Source: Trabulsiella odontotermitis
GTDB lineage: Bacteria; Pseudomonadota; Gammaproteobacteria; Enterobacterales; Enterobacteriaceae
Assembly (NCBI RefSeq): GCF_030053895.1
Contig: NZ_CP125781.1
Span: 62,001-126,000, forward strand
DNA length: 64,000 nucleotides
Direction: 5' to 3'
This document shows, piece after piece, positions 7,927 to 16,755 of this stretch; within the stretch, counting starts at the first letter, position 1; each line of letters opens with the position of its first letter. Below the pieces are notes generated by a model. It worked only from the letters and a program-made list of their open reading frames with translations, had not been told where the DNA came from and did no database searches. The translations under genes were made by a program, and so were the position numbers.

Positions 7927-8736
7927 ATGCCGGAATTACCCGAGGTAGAAACCAGCCGTCGCGGTATCGAACCGCATCTGGTAGGAGCAACCATATTGCA
8001 TGCCGTGGTGCGCAATGGTCGTCTACGCTGGCCCGTTTCAGAAGAAATTCATCGCCTGAGCGATAAACCGGTGCTGAGTGTTCAGCGTCGCGCCAAATAT
8101 CTCCTGCTCGAACTGCCGGATGGCTGGATCATCATTCATCTCGGCATGTCTGGTAGCCTGCGCATTCTCGCTGAAGAAATCCCTGCCGAAAAACATGACC
8201 ATGTCGATCTGGTGCTCAGCAATGGCAAAGTGCTGCGCTATACCGATCCTCGCCGTTTCGGCGCCTGGCTGTGGACCAAAGAACTCGAAGGGCACAACGT
8301 GCTGGCGCACCTCGGGCCGGAACCGCTGAGCGAGGTATTTAACGGCGATTATCTGCAGCAAAAATGCGCGAAGAAAAAAACCGCCATTAAACCGTGGCTG
8401 ATGGATAACAAGCTGGTAGTGGGCGTAGGGAATATTTATGCCAGCGAATCGTTATTTGCCGCCGGGATTCATCCTGATCGCATAGCCTCATCGCTGTCGC
8501 GGGAAGAGTGTGAATTGCTGGTTCAGGCGATAAAAGCCGTGCTGCTACGGTCGATTGAACAGGGCGGAACCACGCTAAAGGATTTCCTGCAAAGTGACGG
8601 TAAGCCGGGGTATTTTGCGCAAGAATTACAGGTCTATGGTCGTAAGGGCGAGCCCTGCCGTGTGTGCGGTACGCCGATTATCGCCAGCAAACACGCCCAG
8701 CGTGCGACTTTTTATTGCCGCCACTGTCAGAAGTGA
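7927..8736 (+). CDS. mutM: Formamidopyrimidine-DNA glycosylase
   Basis: A 269-residue base-excision repair glycosylase/AP lyase that removes 8-oxoguanine. The N-terminal PELPEVE supplies the catalytic Pro and Glu after Met removal. The helix-two-turn-helix holds 'VGNIYASESLF', and the C-terminal zinc finger has four Cys (CRVC...CRHC, residues ~245-267). It converges with coaD: the two stop codons directly abut at 8736/8737. Confidence 0.98.
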   Translation: MPELPEVETSRRGIEPHLVGATILHAVVRNGRLRWPVSEEIHRLSDKPVLSVQRRAKYLLLELPDGWIIIHLGMSGSLRILAEEIPAEKHDHVDLVLSNGKVLRYTDPRRFGAWLWTKELEGHNVLAHLGPEPLSEVFNGDYLQQKCAKKKTAIKPWLMDNKLVVGVGNIYASESLFAAGIHPDRIASSLSREECELLVQAIKAVLLRSIEQGGTTLKDFLQSDGKPGYFAQELQVYGRKGEPCRVCGTPIIASKHAQRATFYCRHCQK

Positions 8737-9216
8737 TTATTTGAGTTTTTCCAGCAACGCCTGATGCACGTGCGGTGGCAGGAAGTGGGTGACATCACCC
8801 TGATGACGCGCGACTTCTTTCACCAGCGACGACGAGATAAACGACCACTCTTTTGATGGCATCAGGAAAACGCTTTCCAGTTCCGGCATCAGGTGGCGAT
8901 TCATATGCGCCAGTTGCATTTCGTATTCAAAGTCAGCGACCGCCCGCAGCCCGCGGATCAGGATATTCGCCTGCTGCGCGCGGGCGAAATTGGCCATCAG
9001 GTCGCTAAATCCCATCACCACGACGTTACTCAGATGCGCGGTCGCCTGTTGCGCCAGTGCCACTCGCTCGTCGAGGTCAAACATCGGCTTTTTGCCCGGA
9101 CTGGCAGCAATCGCCAGGATCACCGTATCGAACATACAGGCCGCGCGAGTGACAATGTCGATATGTCCGTTGGTGATCGGATCGAAAGTGCCTGGATAGA
9201 TCGCTTTTGTCGCCAT
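8737..9216 (-). CDS. coaD: Phosphopantetheine adenylyltransferase
   Basis: A 159-residue enzyme of CoA synthesis: 4'-phosphopantetheine + ATP to dephospho-CoA. The nucleotidyltransferase motif 'YPGTFDPITNGH' is at residues 7-18 and 'ISSSLVKEVA' near 127. The ATG at 9216 gives exact family length. It lies 2 bp after the waaE stop and is probably the last gene of the waa operon, as in other enterobacteria. Confidence 0.98.
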   Translation of the reverse strand: MATKAIYPGTFDPITNGHIDIVTRAACMFDTVILAIAASPGKKPMFDLDERVALAQQATAHLSNVVVMGFSDLMANFARAQQANILIRGLRAVADFEYEMQLAHMNRHLMPELESVFLMPSKEWSFISSSLVKEVARHQGDVTHFLPPHVHQALLEKLK

Positions 9217-9218
9217 GT

Positions 9219-9995
9219 TTACGCTTTCTCTGACTCTGAGTAGCCGCGGTTCAGCGCCCACAGCCCGGTATATTTGTTGAAAGTATACTGCGCGTTGACC
9301 ACCGCCAGTAGCCATCCCTGCGCGCCATCCAGCACGCCCCCGCGAATCAACAGCGTTTTCACAAACGCCCCCAGCGTATGCCCGAAGATACCCGCCAGCG
9401 TCACGCGTTTACCCTTCTGATGACGTTCCTGCGCCCATGCCGTGGCATAAGCGAGCTGCTTTTGCTGGAAGCTGGCGAAATCGCGGCAGGTCAGGTGGCG
9501 TAAATCACCGCTCAGTTCAATGACCGGAGCATCCCGGCAGTCGAGCGATTCATGTACCAGATTATCGTTATACTGAAAACGCTCGCGTTCGTACAAGCGT
9601 ATAACACGATCCGGATACCAGCCGCTGTGGCGCATAAAACGACCCAGAAAATAGTTTTGCCGCGCGATGCTGTAAACCGCACCGGGTTGCGGCGAGGCCA
9701 GCACCTGACGCAGAGACTGCTCCAGCTCAGGCGTTACGCGCTCGTCGGTGTCGATCATCAGAACATAATCACCGGTTGCATACGACTGCGCGCGTTGACG
9801 CTGAGGTCCGTAGCCTTGCCAGTCGGTGTGGCTGTATACCTTTACGCCGAGGCTTTGCGCCAGTTCCACGGTATTGTCGGTGCTGCCGGAGTCCAGCAGG
9901 ATGATTTCATCGGCCCAGTGAACCGAGGCGACGCACTCCGCCAGCAGGTCGGCTGCATTTTTGGCGATCATCACCACCGACAGGCGCATGGTCAT
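9219..9995 (-). CDS. waaE: LPS core beta-1,4-glucosyltransferase WaaE
   Basis: A 258-residue GT2 (GT-A fold) enzyme. It has the N-terminal 'LSVVMIAKNAADLL', 'EIILLDSGSTDNT' and a DxD-type metal site 'MIDTDERV' near residue 95. In Klebsiella, Serratia and Proteus, WaaE adds glucose to heptose I of the inner core; E. coli K-12 lacks it. I chose ATG 9995 (MTMRLSVV) because GGAG sits 6 nt upstream and the ATG overlaps the waaA stop as TAATG, suggesting coupling. The ATG at 9989 is the alternative. Residues up to ~220 contain the conserved C-terminal part; no membrane segment is evident. Confidence 0.88.
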   Translation of the reverse strand: MTMRLSVVMIAKNAADLLAECVASVHWADEIILLDSGSTDNTVELAQSLGVKVYSHTDWQGYGPQRQRAQSYATGDYVLMIDTDERVTPELEQSLRQVLASPQPGAVYSIARQNYFLGRFMRHSGWYPDRVIRLYERERFQYNDNLVHESLDCRDAPVIELSGDLRHLTCRDFASFQQKQLAYATAWAQERHQKGKRVTLAGIFGHTLGAFVKTLLIRGGVLDGAQGWLLAVVNAQYTFNKYTGLWALNRGYSESEKA

Positions 9996-11269
9996 TAGTG
10001 GCTCCGCTGTGGCAGATAGGGTTGCAGTAACTCCAGCAGACGCGACAGCGCGCCCTGATTCTGGTGTAGCACTTCGACCGCGTGCCGGCCATACCACAGG
10101 CGATAATCTTCGTCGGTAAGCAGATTAGCGACCTCTTTGACCAGTGACGCTTCATCGGTCACGGTGATCAGTCCATCGGCTTGCTGAAGACGGGCGCAGA
10201 TATCTTTAAAGTTAAAGGTGTGCGGCCCCATCAGTACCGGAATGGCGTGTGCGGCGGGTTCAAGCGGGTTATGACCGCCACGCTCCACCAGACTGCCGCC
10301 CACAAAGGCGAGATCGGCAATGCCGTACAGCAGCATCAGTTCGCCCATGGTGTCGCCAATCACCACCTGTGTGCTGCCGGATGGGATTTCGCCGGTACTG
10401 CGCAGGGTGAAACTCATGCCCGCTTTTTGCACCATCTGACGTGCATCGTTGAAGCGTTCAGGGTGGCGGGGAACCAGAATCAGCAGGAGTTCCGGGAAGC
10501 TTTTCAGCAGTTCTTTGTGCGCCTGCAGAATAATTTGTTCTTCGCCGTCATGGGTGCTGGTGGCTATCCAGACCTGACGGCGTGGCGCCCACTGGCGGCG
10601 CAGCGTGATAGCGCGCGCGGCAAGCTCTGGCGTAACGGAAATATCAAATTTCAGGCTGCCGGTAATCGCCAGTTGATTGCGTTTCAGGCCCAGGGTGAGA
10701 AAACGGTTTCCGTCTTCTTCGTTCTGCGCGGCGATCAGCGTGATTTTACTCAGCAACCGACGCATGAAGTTGCCCAGCTTGCCATAGCCTTTTGCTGAGC
10801 GCTCAGAAAGGCGGGCGTTGGCGATGACCAGCGGGATTTTGCGTTTATTGAGCGCAGAGACCATGTTGGGCCACAGCTCCGTTTCCATCACGATCACCAG
10901 CTTTGGACGTACAGTGTCGAGAAAACGGTTCATGGCGCAGGGAAGATCGTAAGGCAGATAAACGTGATTAACATCTTTGCCGAACGCCGACATGGCGCGT
11001 TCAGAACCCGTTGGGGTCATGGTTGTCACGGTGATCGGCAAGGTCGGATAACGGTGGCGCAGCGCGCGAACTAACGGAATGGCCGCCAGCGTTTCGCCGA
11101 CGGAAACGGAGTGCAGAAGAATACCCTCCGGCGCCACCTTGTTTTTACAAAAGCCGTACCTTTCGGCCCAGCGTTTTCTGTAAGCGGGCGCTTTCCGGCT
11201 GCGTAACAGCAATCGCAACCAGACCAGCGGCTGAATAAGGTAGAGCAGGGCGGTATAAAGCAATTCCAA
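9995..11269 (-). CDS. waaA: 3-deoxy-D-manno-octulosonic acid (Kdo) transferase
   Basis: A 424-residue GT30 enzyme that attaches two Kdo residues to lipid IVA at the cytoplasmic face of the inner membrane. The N-terminal anchor is 'MELLYTALLYLIQPLVWLRLLL'; the family core has 'LLHSVSVGETLAA', 'VIMETELWPNM' and 'AFVGGSLVERGGHNPLEPAA' near residue 305. Length matches the E. coli protein. It overlaps waaE by one base. Upstream, 65 bp separate it from wabO, so it may also have its own promoter. Confidence 0.98.
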   Translation of the reverse strand: MELLYTALLYLIQPLVWLRLLLRSRKAPAYRKRWAERYGFCKNKVAPEGILLHSVSVGETLAAIPLVRALRHRYPTLPITVTTMTPTGSERAMSAFGKDVNHVYLPYDLPCAMNRFLDTVRPKLVIVMETELWPNMVSALNKRKIPLVIANARLSERSAKGYGKLGNFMRRLLSKITLIAAQNEEDGNRFLTLGLKRNQLAITGSLKFDISVTPELAARAITLRRQWAPRRQVWIATSTHDGEEQIILQAHKELLKSFPELLLILVPRHPERFNDARQMVQKAGMSFTLRSTGEIPSGSTQVVIGDTMGELMLLYGIADLAFVGGSLVERGGHNPLEPAAHAIPVLMGPHTFNFKDICARLQQADGLITVTDEASLVKEVANLLTDEDYRLWYGRHAVEVLHQNQGALSRLLELLQPYLPQRSH

Positions 11270-11334
11270 GAGTGTTATCCGTTTTCTGTTTTAGCGGGCA
11301 AATTCTAAGCATTTAGCCGGAGTAAAGCTACTCC

Positions 11335-12324
11335 CTAAATATAACGCTTCAAACGAAAGTACCGACGACCAAGCCGCCAGCGCAGTCGCGGGCTTTTCGC
11401 ACTCTTCCAGATCAGTTTCCAGATGCCGCGTTCAAAGAACTCCCGGATGATCATCGCCTTTTTCTGCTCATCCTTCATATTGTCGAAGGTATGAATGATC
11501 CCCAGACCCTCTTTGGCAATCTGCCAGTGGCAGGCCGGAATGCGGCTGACTTTATCCGGATAACGCTGGTTGATGGCATCCAGCATTTGCAGAATTTTCA
11601 TGTAATGCCGCGCGGAGCGGATCAGCGTGTCGTCGGTGTCCGGTTTATGGGAAACGGAGGCGGAATGGATGTAGTAGTCGTAAAACTGCTCGCTGGTGTA
11701 TTGCACGCGTTCGGCGGCCAGCAGCACTTCGGTGGTCCATGGAATATCCTGATGGCGTAAACCGGGCTCGAAGTGGAAATTGTGCTGACGAATGAAATCG
11801 TGACGATACAGATTCAGCCAGGTGACATGCAGGAATTTGCGGGAATCCAGCGCCTGTTTCAGCCAGACCGGGCCAGTCAACACGCCGGTGGATTGCAGTT
11901 TATCGAGCGGGAAAATGGGGCGCGACGGTTTTTTGTCGTTTTCCCAGACGTAGTTACCGTTGCAGGTGACGACGTCCAACGTGTTCTCCAGCGCCATGTC
12001 CAGCAGTCGCTGATACATGCCTGGCTTGAAATAATCATCAATATCAGGAAAGGAGAGGTACTGACCTGTGGCGACCGCGAGGCCCGTATTGCGCGCGGCA
12101 GAGACGCCCTGATTCTCCTGCGCCAGCACCTGCATGTGCGGGAGCTGCTCACGCCATTTTTCGACAATGCCCATAGAGCCATCAGTGGAACCATCATTAA
12201 CGATGATGACTTCCATGCTGTCGATGTTCTGCGCAACCAGGCAGGAGAAAAACTGATCTAAAAAAGCCTCGCCGTTATAAACGGCCACAACCACACTCAG
12301 CAGTGGCGATGTCGGGAGTTGCAT
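11335..12324 (-). CDS. wabO: LPS core GT2 glycosyltransferase of the WaaH(YibD)/WabO family
   Basis: A 329-residue GT2 protein: 'SVVVAVYNGEAFLDQF', 'VIIVNDGSTDGS' and a DxD-like 'SFPDIDDYF'. From memory the middle part ('STGVLTGPVWL', 'GLRHQDIPWTTE') closely parallels E. coli YibD/WaaH, which adds glucuronic acid to heptose III. Klebsiella WabO adds galacturonic acid to the same heptose, and the position beside wabH fits WabO. Donor sugar cannot be told from sequence. The start is taken as ATG 12324 (MQLPTSPLLSVVV), 11 bp after the wabH stop; the frame is open to 12372 inside wabH. Confidence 0.62.
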   Translation of the reverse strand: MQLPTSPLLSVVVAVYNGEAFLDQFFSCLVAQNIDSMEVIIVNDGSTDGSMGIVEKWREQLPHMQVLAQENQGVSAARNTGLAVATGQYLSFPDIDDYFKPGMYQRLLDMALENTLDVVTCNGNYVWENDKKPSRPIFPLDKLQSTGVLTGPVWLKQALDSRKFLHVTWLNLYRHDFIRQHNFHFEPGLRHQDIPWTTEVLLAAERVQYTSEQFYDYYIHSASVSHKPDTDDTLIRSARHYMKILQMLDAINQRYPDKVSRIPACHWQIAKEGLGIIHTFDNMKDEQKKAMIIREFFERGIWKLIWKSAKSPRLRWRLGRRYFRLKRYI

Positions 12325-12335
12325 AAAATACCTGA

Positions 12336-13436
12336 TTAATGTTTTTCTGCCAGCGAGAGATAACGCTGGCAAATCGCCTCAATGCTATAGGCTGAAATCG
12401 TGGAGTCATCAATGACGGGCGGATGATTGTAGATATCCGAAATCGTCCTCGCCAGACCCTCATCGCTCATTTCCGAGAGCCCGCGCGCCAGTTCGCCGGT
12501 GAGTATTTCGGCAGGTCCGCCTGGGCAACGCGTGCTTACCGGCGGAGTATGACAGATTATGGCTTCAACCAGAACGTTGCCGAACCCTTCGCAATCCGAA
12601 CTGAGCACCAGTTGGCGGGCGTTTTTAATCCACGGGTACGGATTCGGCACAAAGGCGCTGAAAGTAACTTTATCCTCAACGCCCAACTCGGCGGCGAGGG
12701 CTTGCAACCGTTCGCGCTGTCGGTCATTGCCGTTTCCCATCATCACCAGTGATGCATCAATGCCGCTCTTCGCCCAGGCGCGCAGCAGACGGTCATGACG
12801 CTTGTGTTCATGGTAACGCCCCACGTGAATGATGTAATTCTGGCCCTGCATTTCGCACGGTTCCTGCATGAGCTGCTGGATCCGGGCGATATCGAATGGA
12901 TTATGGATAACGGTCTGCCGCTGTAAATGGATGCCGAGCACCTGGGTTAAATCCTCCAGTACGGCATTTGAAACAGCCACTACCTGGCTGTTTTCATACA
13001 CATGGCGAATTTTCGCCTGCTTAAACCAGCGCGATAACCCCCGGCGATGGCCGAGGTAGGAAAACGAGAACATCCCATGGACGCAGTACCAGATTTTCTT
13101 GCGGTCGATAACCCGCGTATGCGACACAATGCGATCGGTTTTATGCAGATGCGAAAAGACGATGTCAAATTCGCCTTTTTCCTGCGCTTTGCTGATGGCG
13201 TCATCAAGCAGACGAGCACGACGATATAACTCCGTCAGCTTCCGCCACGGTTTTTTACAGCGATCCAGCACAACCTGATAGTCAAGCCCCTCAGGAAGTG
13301 GGTAATCACATACCTTGCGCAAGGAAAACAGTGAGACCTGGTGACCCATTTCCATTAACCCACGGGAAAGCGTCAATACGGTTTTCTCAGCCCCACCGCC
13401 GGGTAAACCATCGATAATCATGAGGATGCGCATCAT
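12336..13436 (-). CDS. wabH: LPS core N-acetylglucosaminyltransferase WabH (GT4)
   Basis: A 366-residue GT-B protein of family GT4. It starts MMRILMIIDGLPGGGAEKTV and has a C-terminal EX7E motif 'EGFGNVLVEAI' near residue 282. In Klebsiella, WabH adds GlcNAc to the outer-core galacturonic acid, and the deacetylase WabN then makes GlcN. Both genes are present here, supporting the same pathway. The start overlaps the wabG stop as TAATG. Family placement is from memory of the Klebsiella proteins. Confidence 0.78.
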   Translation of the reverse strand: MMRILMIIDGLPGGGAEKTVLTLSRGLMEMGHQVSLFSLRKVCDYPLPEGLDYQVVLDRCKKPWRKLTELYRRARLLDDAISKAQEKGEFDIVFSHLHKTDRIVSHTRVIDRKKIWYCVHGMFSFSYLGHRRGLSRWFKQAKIRHVYENSQVVAVSNAVLEDLTQVLGIHLQRQTVIHNPFDIARIQQLMQEPCEMQGQNYIIHVGRYHEHKRHDRLLRAWAKSGIDASLVMMGNGNDRQRERLQALAAELGVEDKVTFSAFVPNPYPWIKNARQLVLSSDCEGFGNVLVEAIICHTPPVSTRCPGGPAEILTGELARGLSEMSDEGLARTISDIYNHPPVIDDSTISAYSIEAICQRYLSLAEKH

Positions 13437-14563
13437 TAATCCAATAAAGTATGATAAAGCGAAATGAGCTGGCTCGAGAGTCGCTCAGGTGTTGCTTCCT
13501 TGACTTTATGTCGGGCATTCATGCCCATATTGTTATCTTTTTCGAGCGCCGGAATGGCCATTACCGCTTCAGCCAGTCGCTGAATATCCAGCGCATCGCA
13601 AACAAAACCGTTGCTATTCTGTTCAACAAATTCTGCGCCACCGCACGTTGTCGAGGTGATGATCGGTAAACCGCACGCCATCGCTTCCAGGATCACATTC
13701 GGAAAAGGATCATAGAGCGTCGGCAATAACAAACCATCGGCCATCTGATAAAACGGTAGCGTCTCTTTTTGCACACCGCAAAAAAGAACGCGATCGCTGC
13801 ACCCGAGTGTTCGCGCCAGCGTCTGATACTGCGTTTCGGCTTTATCCTGACCGACGACAACCAGATAGCGATCAGTGGGCGCGATAGCCCTGATGGCGGC
13901 AGCCAGCCCTTTCCTCTCAAACCCGGAGCCGACAAAGCAAAGCACCACCGCTTCTGCCGGGATGCTGTACTGCTGTCGCAGGGCGAATCTTTGCGCACTT
14001 TGCGCCGGAACGAAGCGGCCTGAATCAATACTATTATAAATAACGTGAATTTTATCGGCAGCGACACCGAAATCCTCAATAATCTCTTGCTTGATCATCG
14101 CGGCGTTGCAGATCACCGCCTTGAGTTCTGGCGCCTGATACATCTCGCGTTCCGCGCCCATCACATAGCGATGATAGCGATCCTGCATCAGGAGCTGGCT
14201 GCGCCAGCCGGGCAAAATACGCGTGCGTTGCAGCAGCCAGCGATGATGCACGCCATCACCCGCGCGATAGATATCACAGCCGGGAATGCGTTCATGGCTT
14301 TGTACAATATCGAACTGCTCCGCCTGCCACAGCGCGCGCGCCGCGTGGGCAAAGCCGCGTTCACGGCTAATGCGCCCCCATTTGCGCGGGTTACAGATGT
14401 GAATATGCCAGTCATCCTGCTTTTCACCCTGCCATTCACGGGTGATCACATTGAGTTCGAGATCCTGGTGACTAAGCGCGCTAAGGGCGCGGGAGACGAA
14501 GCGTTCTGCGCCGCCGTCCGGGCGATACTTTTGTCTGACAATCGCCAGGCGATGTTTTTTCAT
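13436..14563 (-). CDS. wabG: LPS core GT4 glycosyltransferase WabG
   Basis: A 375-residue GT-B enzyme beginning MKKHRLAIVRQKYRPDGGAERF, the WabG N-terminus rather than that of E. coli WaaG. The EX7E region is 'DPFPNVILEAMACGLP' near residue 290. In Klebsiella, WabG is needed for galacturonic acid on heptose II and hence for the outer core. Start and stop overlap its neighbours by 4 bp (ATGA with waaQ) and 1 bp (with wabH), a tightly coupled operon. Confidence 0.82.
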   Translation of the reverse strand: MKKHRLAIVRQKYRPDGGAERFVSRALSALSHQDLELNVITREWQGEKQDDWHIHICNPRKWGRISRERGFAHAARALWQAEQFDIVQSHERIPGCDIYRAGDGVHHRWLLQRTRILPGWRSQLLMQDRYHRYVMGAEREMYQAPELKAVICNAAMIKQEIIEDFGVAADKIHVIYNSIDSGRFVPAQSAQRFALRQQYSIPAEAVVLCFVGSGFERKGLAAAIRAIAPTDRYLVVVGQDKAETQYQTLARTLGCSDRVLFCGVQKETLPFYQMADGLLLPTLYDPFPNVILEAMACGLPIITSTTCGGAEFVEQNSNGFVCDALDIQRLAEAVMAIPALEKDNNMGMNARHKVKEATPERLSSQLISLYHTLLD

Positions 14564-15627
14564 GACAGAAGTCTCCTGGCGGCGTTGATAATCGGCTCGA
14601 TCGGGATGGCGTCCAGATAGCGTTCTTTCGTGTTGGTATCGACGTTATCCGGGTCGGGTAGCGGGCCAAAATCACCGGCCCAGATCACCTCGCCTTTGAC
14701 CTGCCACGGGCGCCAGAACGTCAGTTTTGACGGACCGAACAGCGCAATGCAAGGCGTTTGCAGGGCGGCTGCCATGTGCATGGGCACCGAATCCACGCCG
14801 ATAAACAACGCAGCATGATCGATAATCGCGCCAAGCTGACGCAGACTGAGCTGGCCCGCCAGCGAGACTACGCGCTCTGTGGGGCTGGCGGCGAGGATGG
14901 TGTCGATCATCGCCAGCTCTTTTTTGTCCGGGCCGGAAGTGAGGACGATGGTGTGACCGTCCTGCTGAAGCGTGGTGATGGTTTGCGCCATCTTATTTTC
15001 ATCCCAGCACTTGAAGAACCAGCGGGACGTGGGCTGGACGACAACGTACGAGCCCGTGACACCCTTCTCCGCCAGTTTCTCTTCAACGCCCTGCCAGTCC
15101 TCAGCGGAATAACACATCGAGACGTTGGTCTGAGGTTGAATATGTAGCGGTTCGAGGATCGTTAAATTCTGCTCAACGGTGTGCAGCGTTGCATGGTTCG
15201 TCACTGGCGCCAGTCGTGTATGGCAATAACGCCAGAAGGCGCTGCGACGTTTATTAAAGGCAAAACCGATGCGCACCGGCGCGCCAGTAAATCGCGTGAT
15301 AATGGCGCTGCGCCACTGATCGGCCAGGTTAACCACCAGGTCGTAATGCTGGTGACGTAAAGTTTTCAGCAACTGCCATTCTTTCGCTAAATGGCCACGT
15401 CTGCCGAGCTGCTTCCATTTCCGGTCAATGCCATAGATATGATGAATATCCGGATGGGCCGCCAGCATATCCCGCGTTTCTTCGTACAGCAGGACATCAA
15501 TGCGTGCATTGGGGCAGTGCTGGCGCAGAGAATTGATGACAGGCGTCGTCAGAAGCATGTCGCCATGATGACGTAATTTAATCAACAGGATCCGTAATGC
15601 GGGCGCGTTAAGTAGGTTATTCATCAT
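14560..15627 (-). CDS. waaQ: LPS heptosyltransferase III WaaQ
   Basis: A 355-residue GT9 (ADP-heptose transferase) protein. The N-terminus is 'RILLIKLRHHGDMLLTTPVI'; the C-terminal donor site is 'LFIGVDSVPMHMAAALQTPCIALFGPS' near residue 271. WaaQ adds the branch heptose III to heptose II in the inner core. It is the first gene of the waaQ-wabG-wabH-wabO-waaA-waaE block. I looked for a JUMPstart/ops element (GGCGGTAG) in the ~110 bp upstream on the minus strand and saw none. Confidence 0.93.
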   Translation of the reverse strand: MMNNLLNAPALRILLIKLRHHGDMLLTTPVINSLRQHCPNARIDVLLYEETRDMLAAHPDIHHIYGIDRKWKQLGRRGHLAKEWQLLKTLRHQHYDLVVNLADQWRSAIITRFTGAPVRIGFAFNKRRSAFWRYCHTRLAPVTNHATLHTVEQNLTILEPLHIQPQTNVSMCYSAEDWQGVEEKLAEKGVTGSYVVVQPTSRWFFKCWDENKMAQTITTLQQDGHTIVLTSGPDKKELAMIDTILAASPTERVVSLAGQLSLRQLGAIIDHAALFIGVDSVPMHMAAALQTPCIALFGPSKLTFWRPWQVKGEVIWAGDFGPLPDPDNVDTNTKERYLDAIPIEPIINAARRLLS

Positions 15628-15780
15628 TATCTTATCGGAAGCAATATGCCTGCAATTCTAATAGACCTGCTGCGCAGTTGCATCCTTTCTCCTTAATGTC
15701 GGTCTTTTCCTGGCGAGTATTTACTCCCCCCAGCCCGAGTGCGTAACATAGCATTTATCGGCATGACTAATGAGATCAAC

Positions 15781-16743
15781 ATGACCAGACCCGCATTTAT
15801 CATCACTATTGATACAGAAGGCGACAACCTGTGGCAAAACCATCGGCAAATTAAAACGGAGAATGCCCGCTTTTTGCCGCGCTTTCAGTCACTTTGTGAA
15901 AAATTTGGATTCAAACCTGTCTGGTTAACGAACTACGAAATGGCGGTTGATCCGGTTTACGTTGCGTTTGCTAAGGATGTCATCGCCCGCGGGCAGGGTG
16001 AGGTCGGGATGCATCTTCACGCCTGGAACAGCCCACCGGAGTTCGATCTCACGGGCGATGACTGGCGCTGGCAACCTTATCTCATCGAGTTCCCGGACGC
16101 GGTGCTGCGGGACAAAGTGCTGTTTATGACACATTTACTGGAAGACACCTTCCAGACCAAAATGCGCAGTCACCGGGCTGGCCGCTGGGCATTTGACAGT
16201 CGCTACGCGAAACTGCTGATTGAGCTCGGCTATCAGGTGGACTGCTCCGTCACCCCGCGGGTGAACTGGCGCAACGCTAAAGGCGCGCCGCAGGGCAATG
16301 GCGGGACGGATTTCCAGCACTTTCCCGATCGCGCTTATTTTATGGATGAAAATGCGATTCACCAGCCGGGCAACAGTCCGCTGCTGGAAGTGCCGATGAG
16401 CATTCAGTACAAGTATCCTGCCTGGCTGAACAGCGTGAAACAGGGTTACGACCGACTGCGAGGGAAATACCGCTCCCCGTCCGTAAACTGGCTGCGCCCT
16501 GCCGGTGGCAATGTGTCGCAAATGATCGCTGTGGCGGAAAAATGCCTGGCGCAGGGTAACGATTACGTCGAATTTATGCTTCACTCCTCGGAGTTTATGC
16601 CCGGCGGAAGCCCGACATTTAAGGACGAAGCGGCAATCGAGGGGTTATATCAGGACCTGGAGCAACTCTTTGCCTGGCTCGCGCAGCGAACGCAGGGGAT
16701 GACGCTGGCAGAGTATTATGAGATGAAAAAAAACGCCGGATAA
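15781..16743 (+). CDS. wabN: LPS core polysaccharide deacetylase WabN
   Basis: A 320-residue NodB-like (CE4-type) deacetylase: 'AFIITIDTEGDNLW' holds the Asp pair region, 'VGMHLHAW' the metal histidines, and 'SHRAGRWAFD' the conserved Arg near residue 126. In Klebsiella, WabN removes the acetyl group from core GlcNAc after WabH acts. It is the only plus-strand gene inside the core cluster, divergent from waaQ and convergent with waaL. ATG 15781 (MTRPAFIIT) is preferred; an in-frame ATG at 15763 is possible. Confidence 0.78.
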   Translation: MTRPAFIITIDTEGDNLWQNHRQIKTENARFLPRFQSLCEKFGFKPVWLTNYEMAVDPVYVAFAKDVIARGQGEVGMHLHAWNSPPEFDLTGDDWRWQPYLIEFPDAVLRDKVLFMTHLLEDTFQTKMRSHRAGRWAFDSRYAKLLIELGYQVDCSVTPRVNWRNAKGAPQGNGGTDFQHFPDRAYFMDENAIHQPGNSPLLEVPMSIQYKYPAWLNSVKQGYDRLRGKYRSPSVNWLRPAGGNVSQMIAVAEKCLAQGNDYVEFMLHSSEFMPGGSPTFKDEAAIEGLYQDLEQLFAWLAQRTQGMTLAEYYEMKKNAG

Positions 16744-16755
16744 CCGGCGTTTTTT
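16728..16755. terminator. Bidirectional terminator between wabN and waaL
   Basis: AAAAAACGCCGG pairs with CCGGCGTTTTTT around a 4-nt loop (16740-16743). A and T runs on both sides make it work in both directions. The wabN stop codon (TAA, 16741-16743) lies in the loop, and the last base belongs to the waaL stop. Confidence 0.9.

Noticed and set aside
15628..15780. Expected JUMPstart/ops element for the waaQ operon
   Set aside because: Searched on the minus strand upstream of waaQ; no GGCGGTAG-like core was seen.
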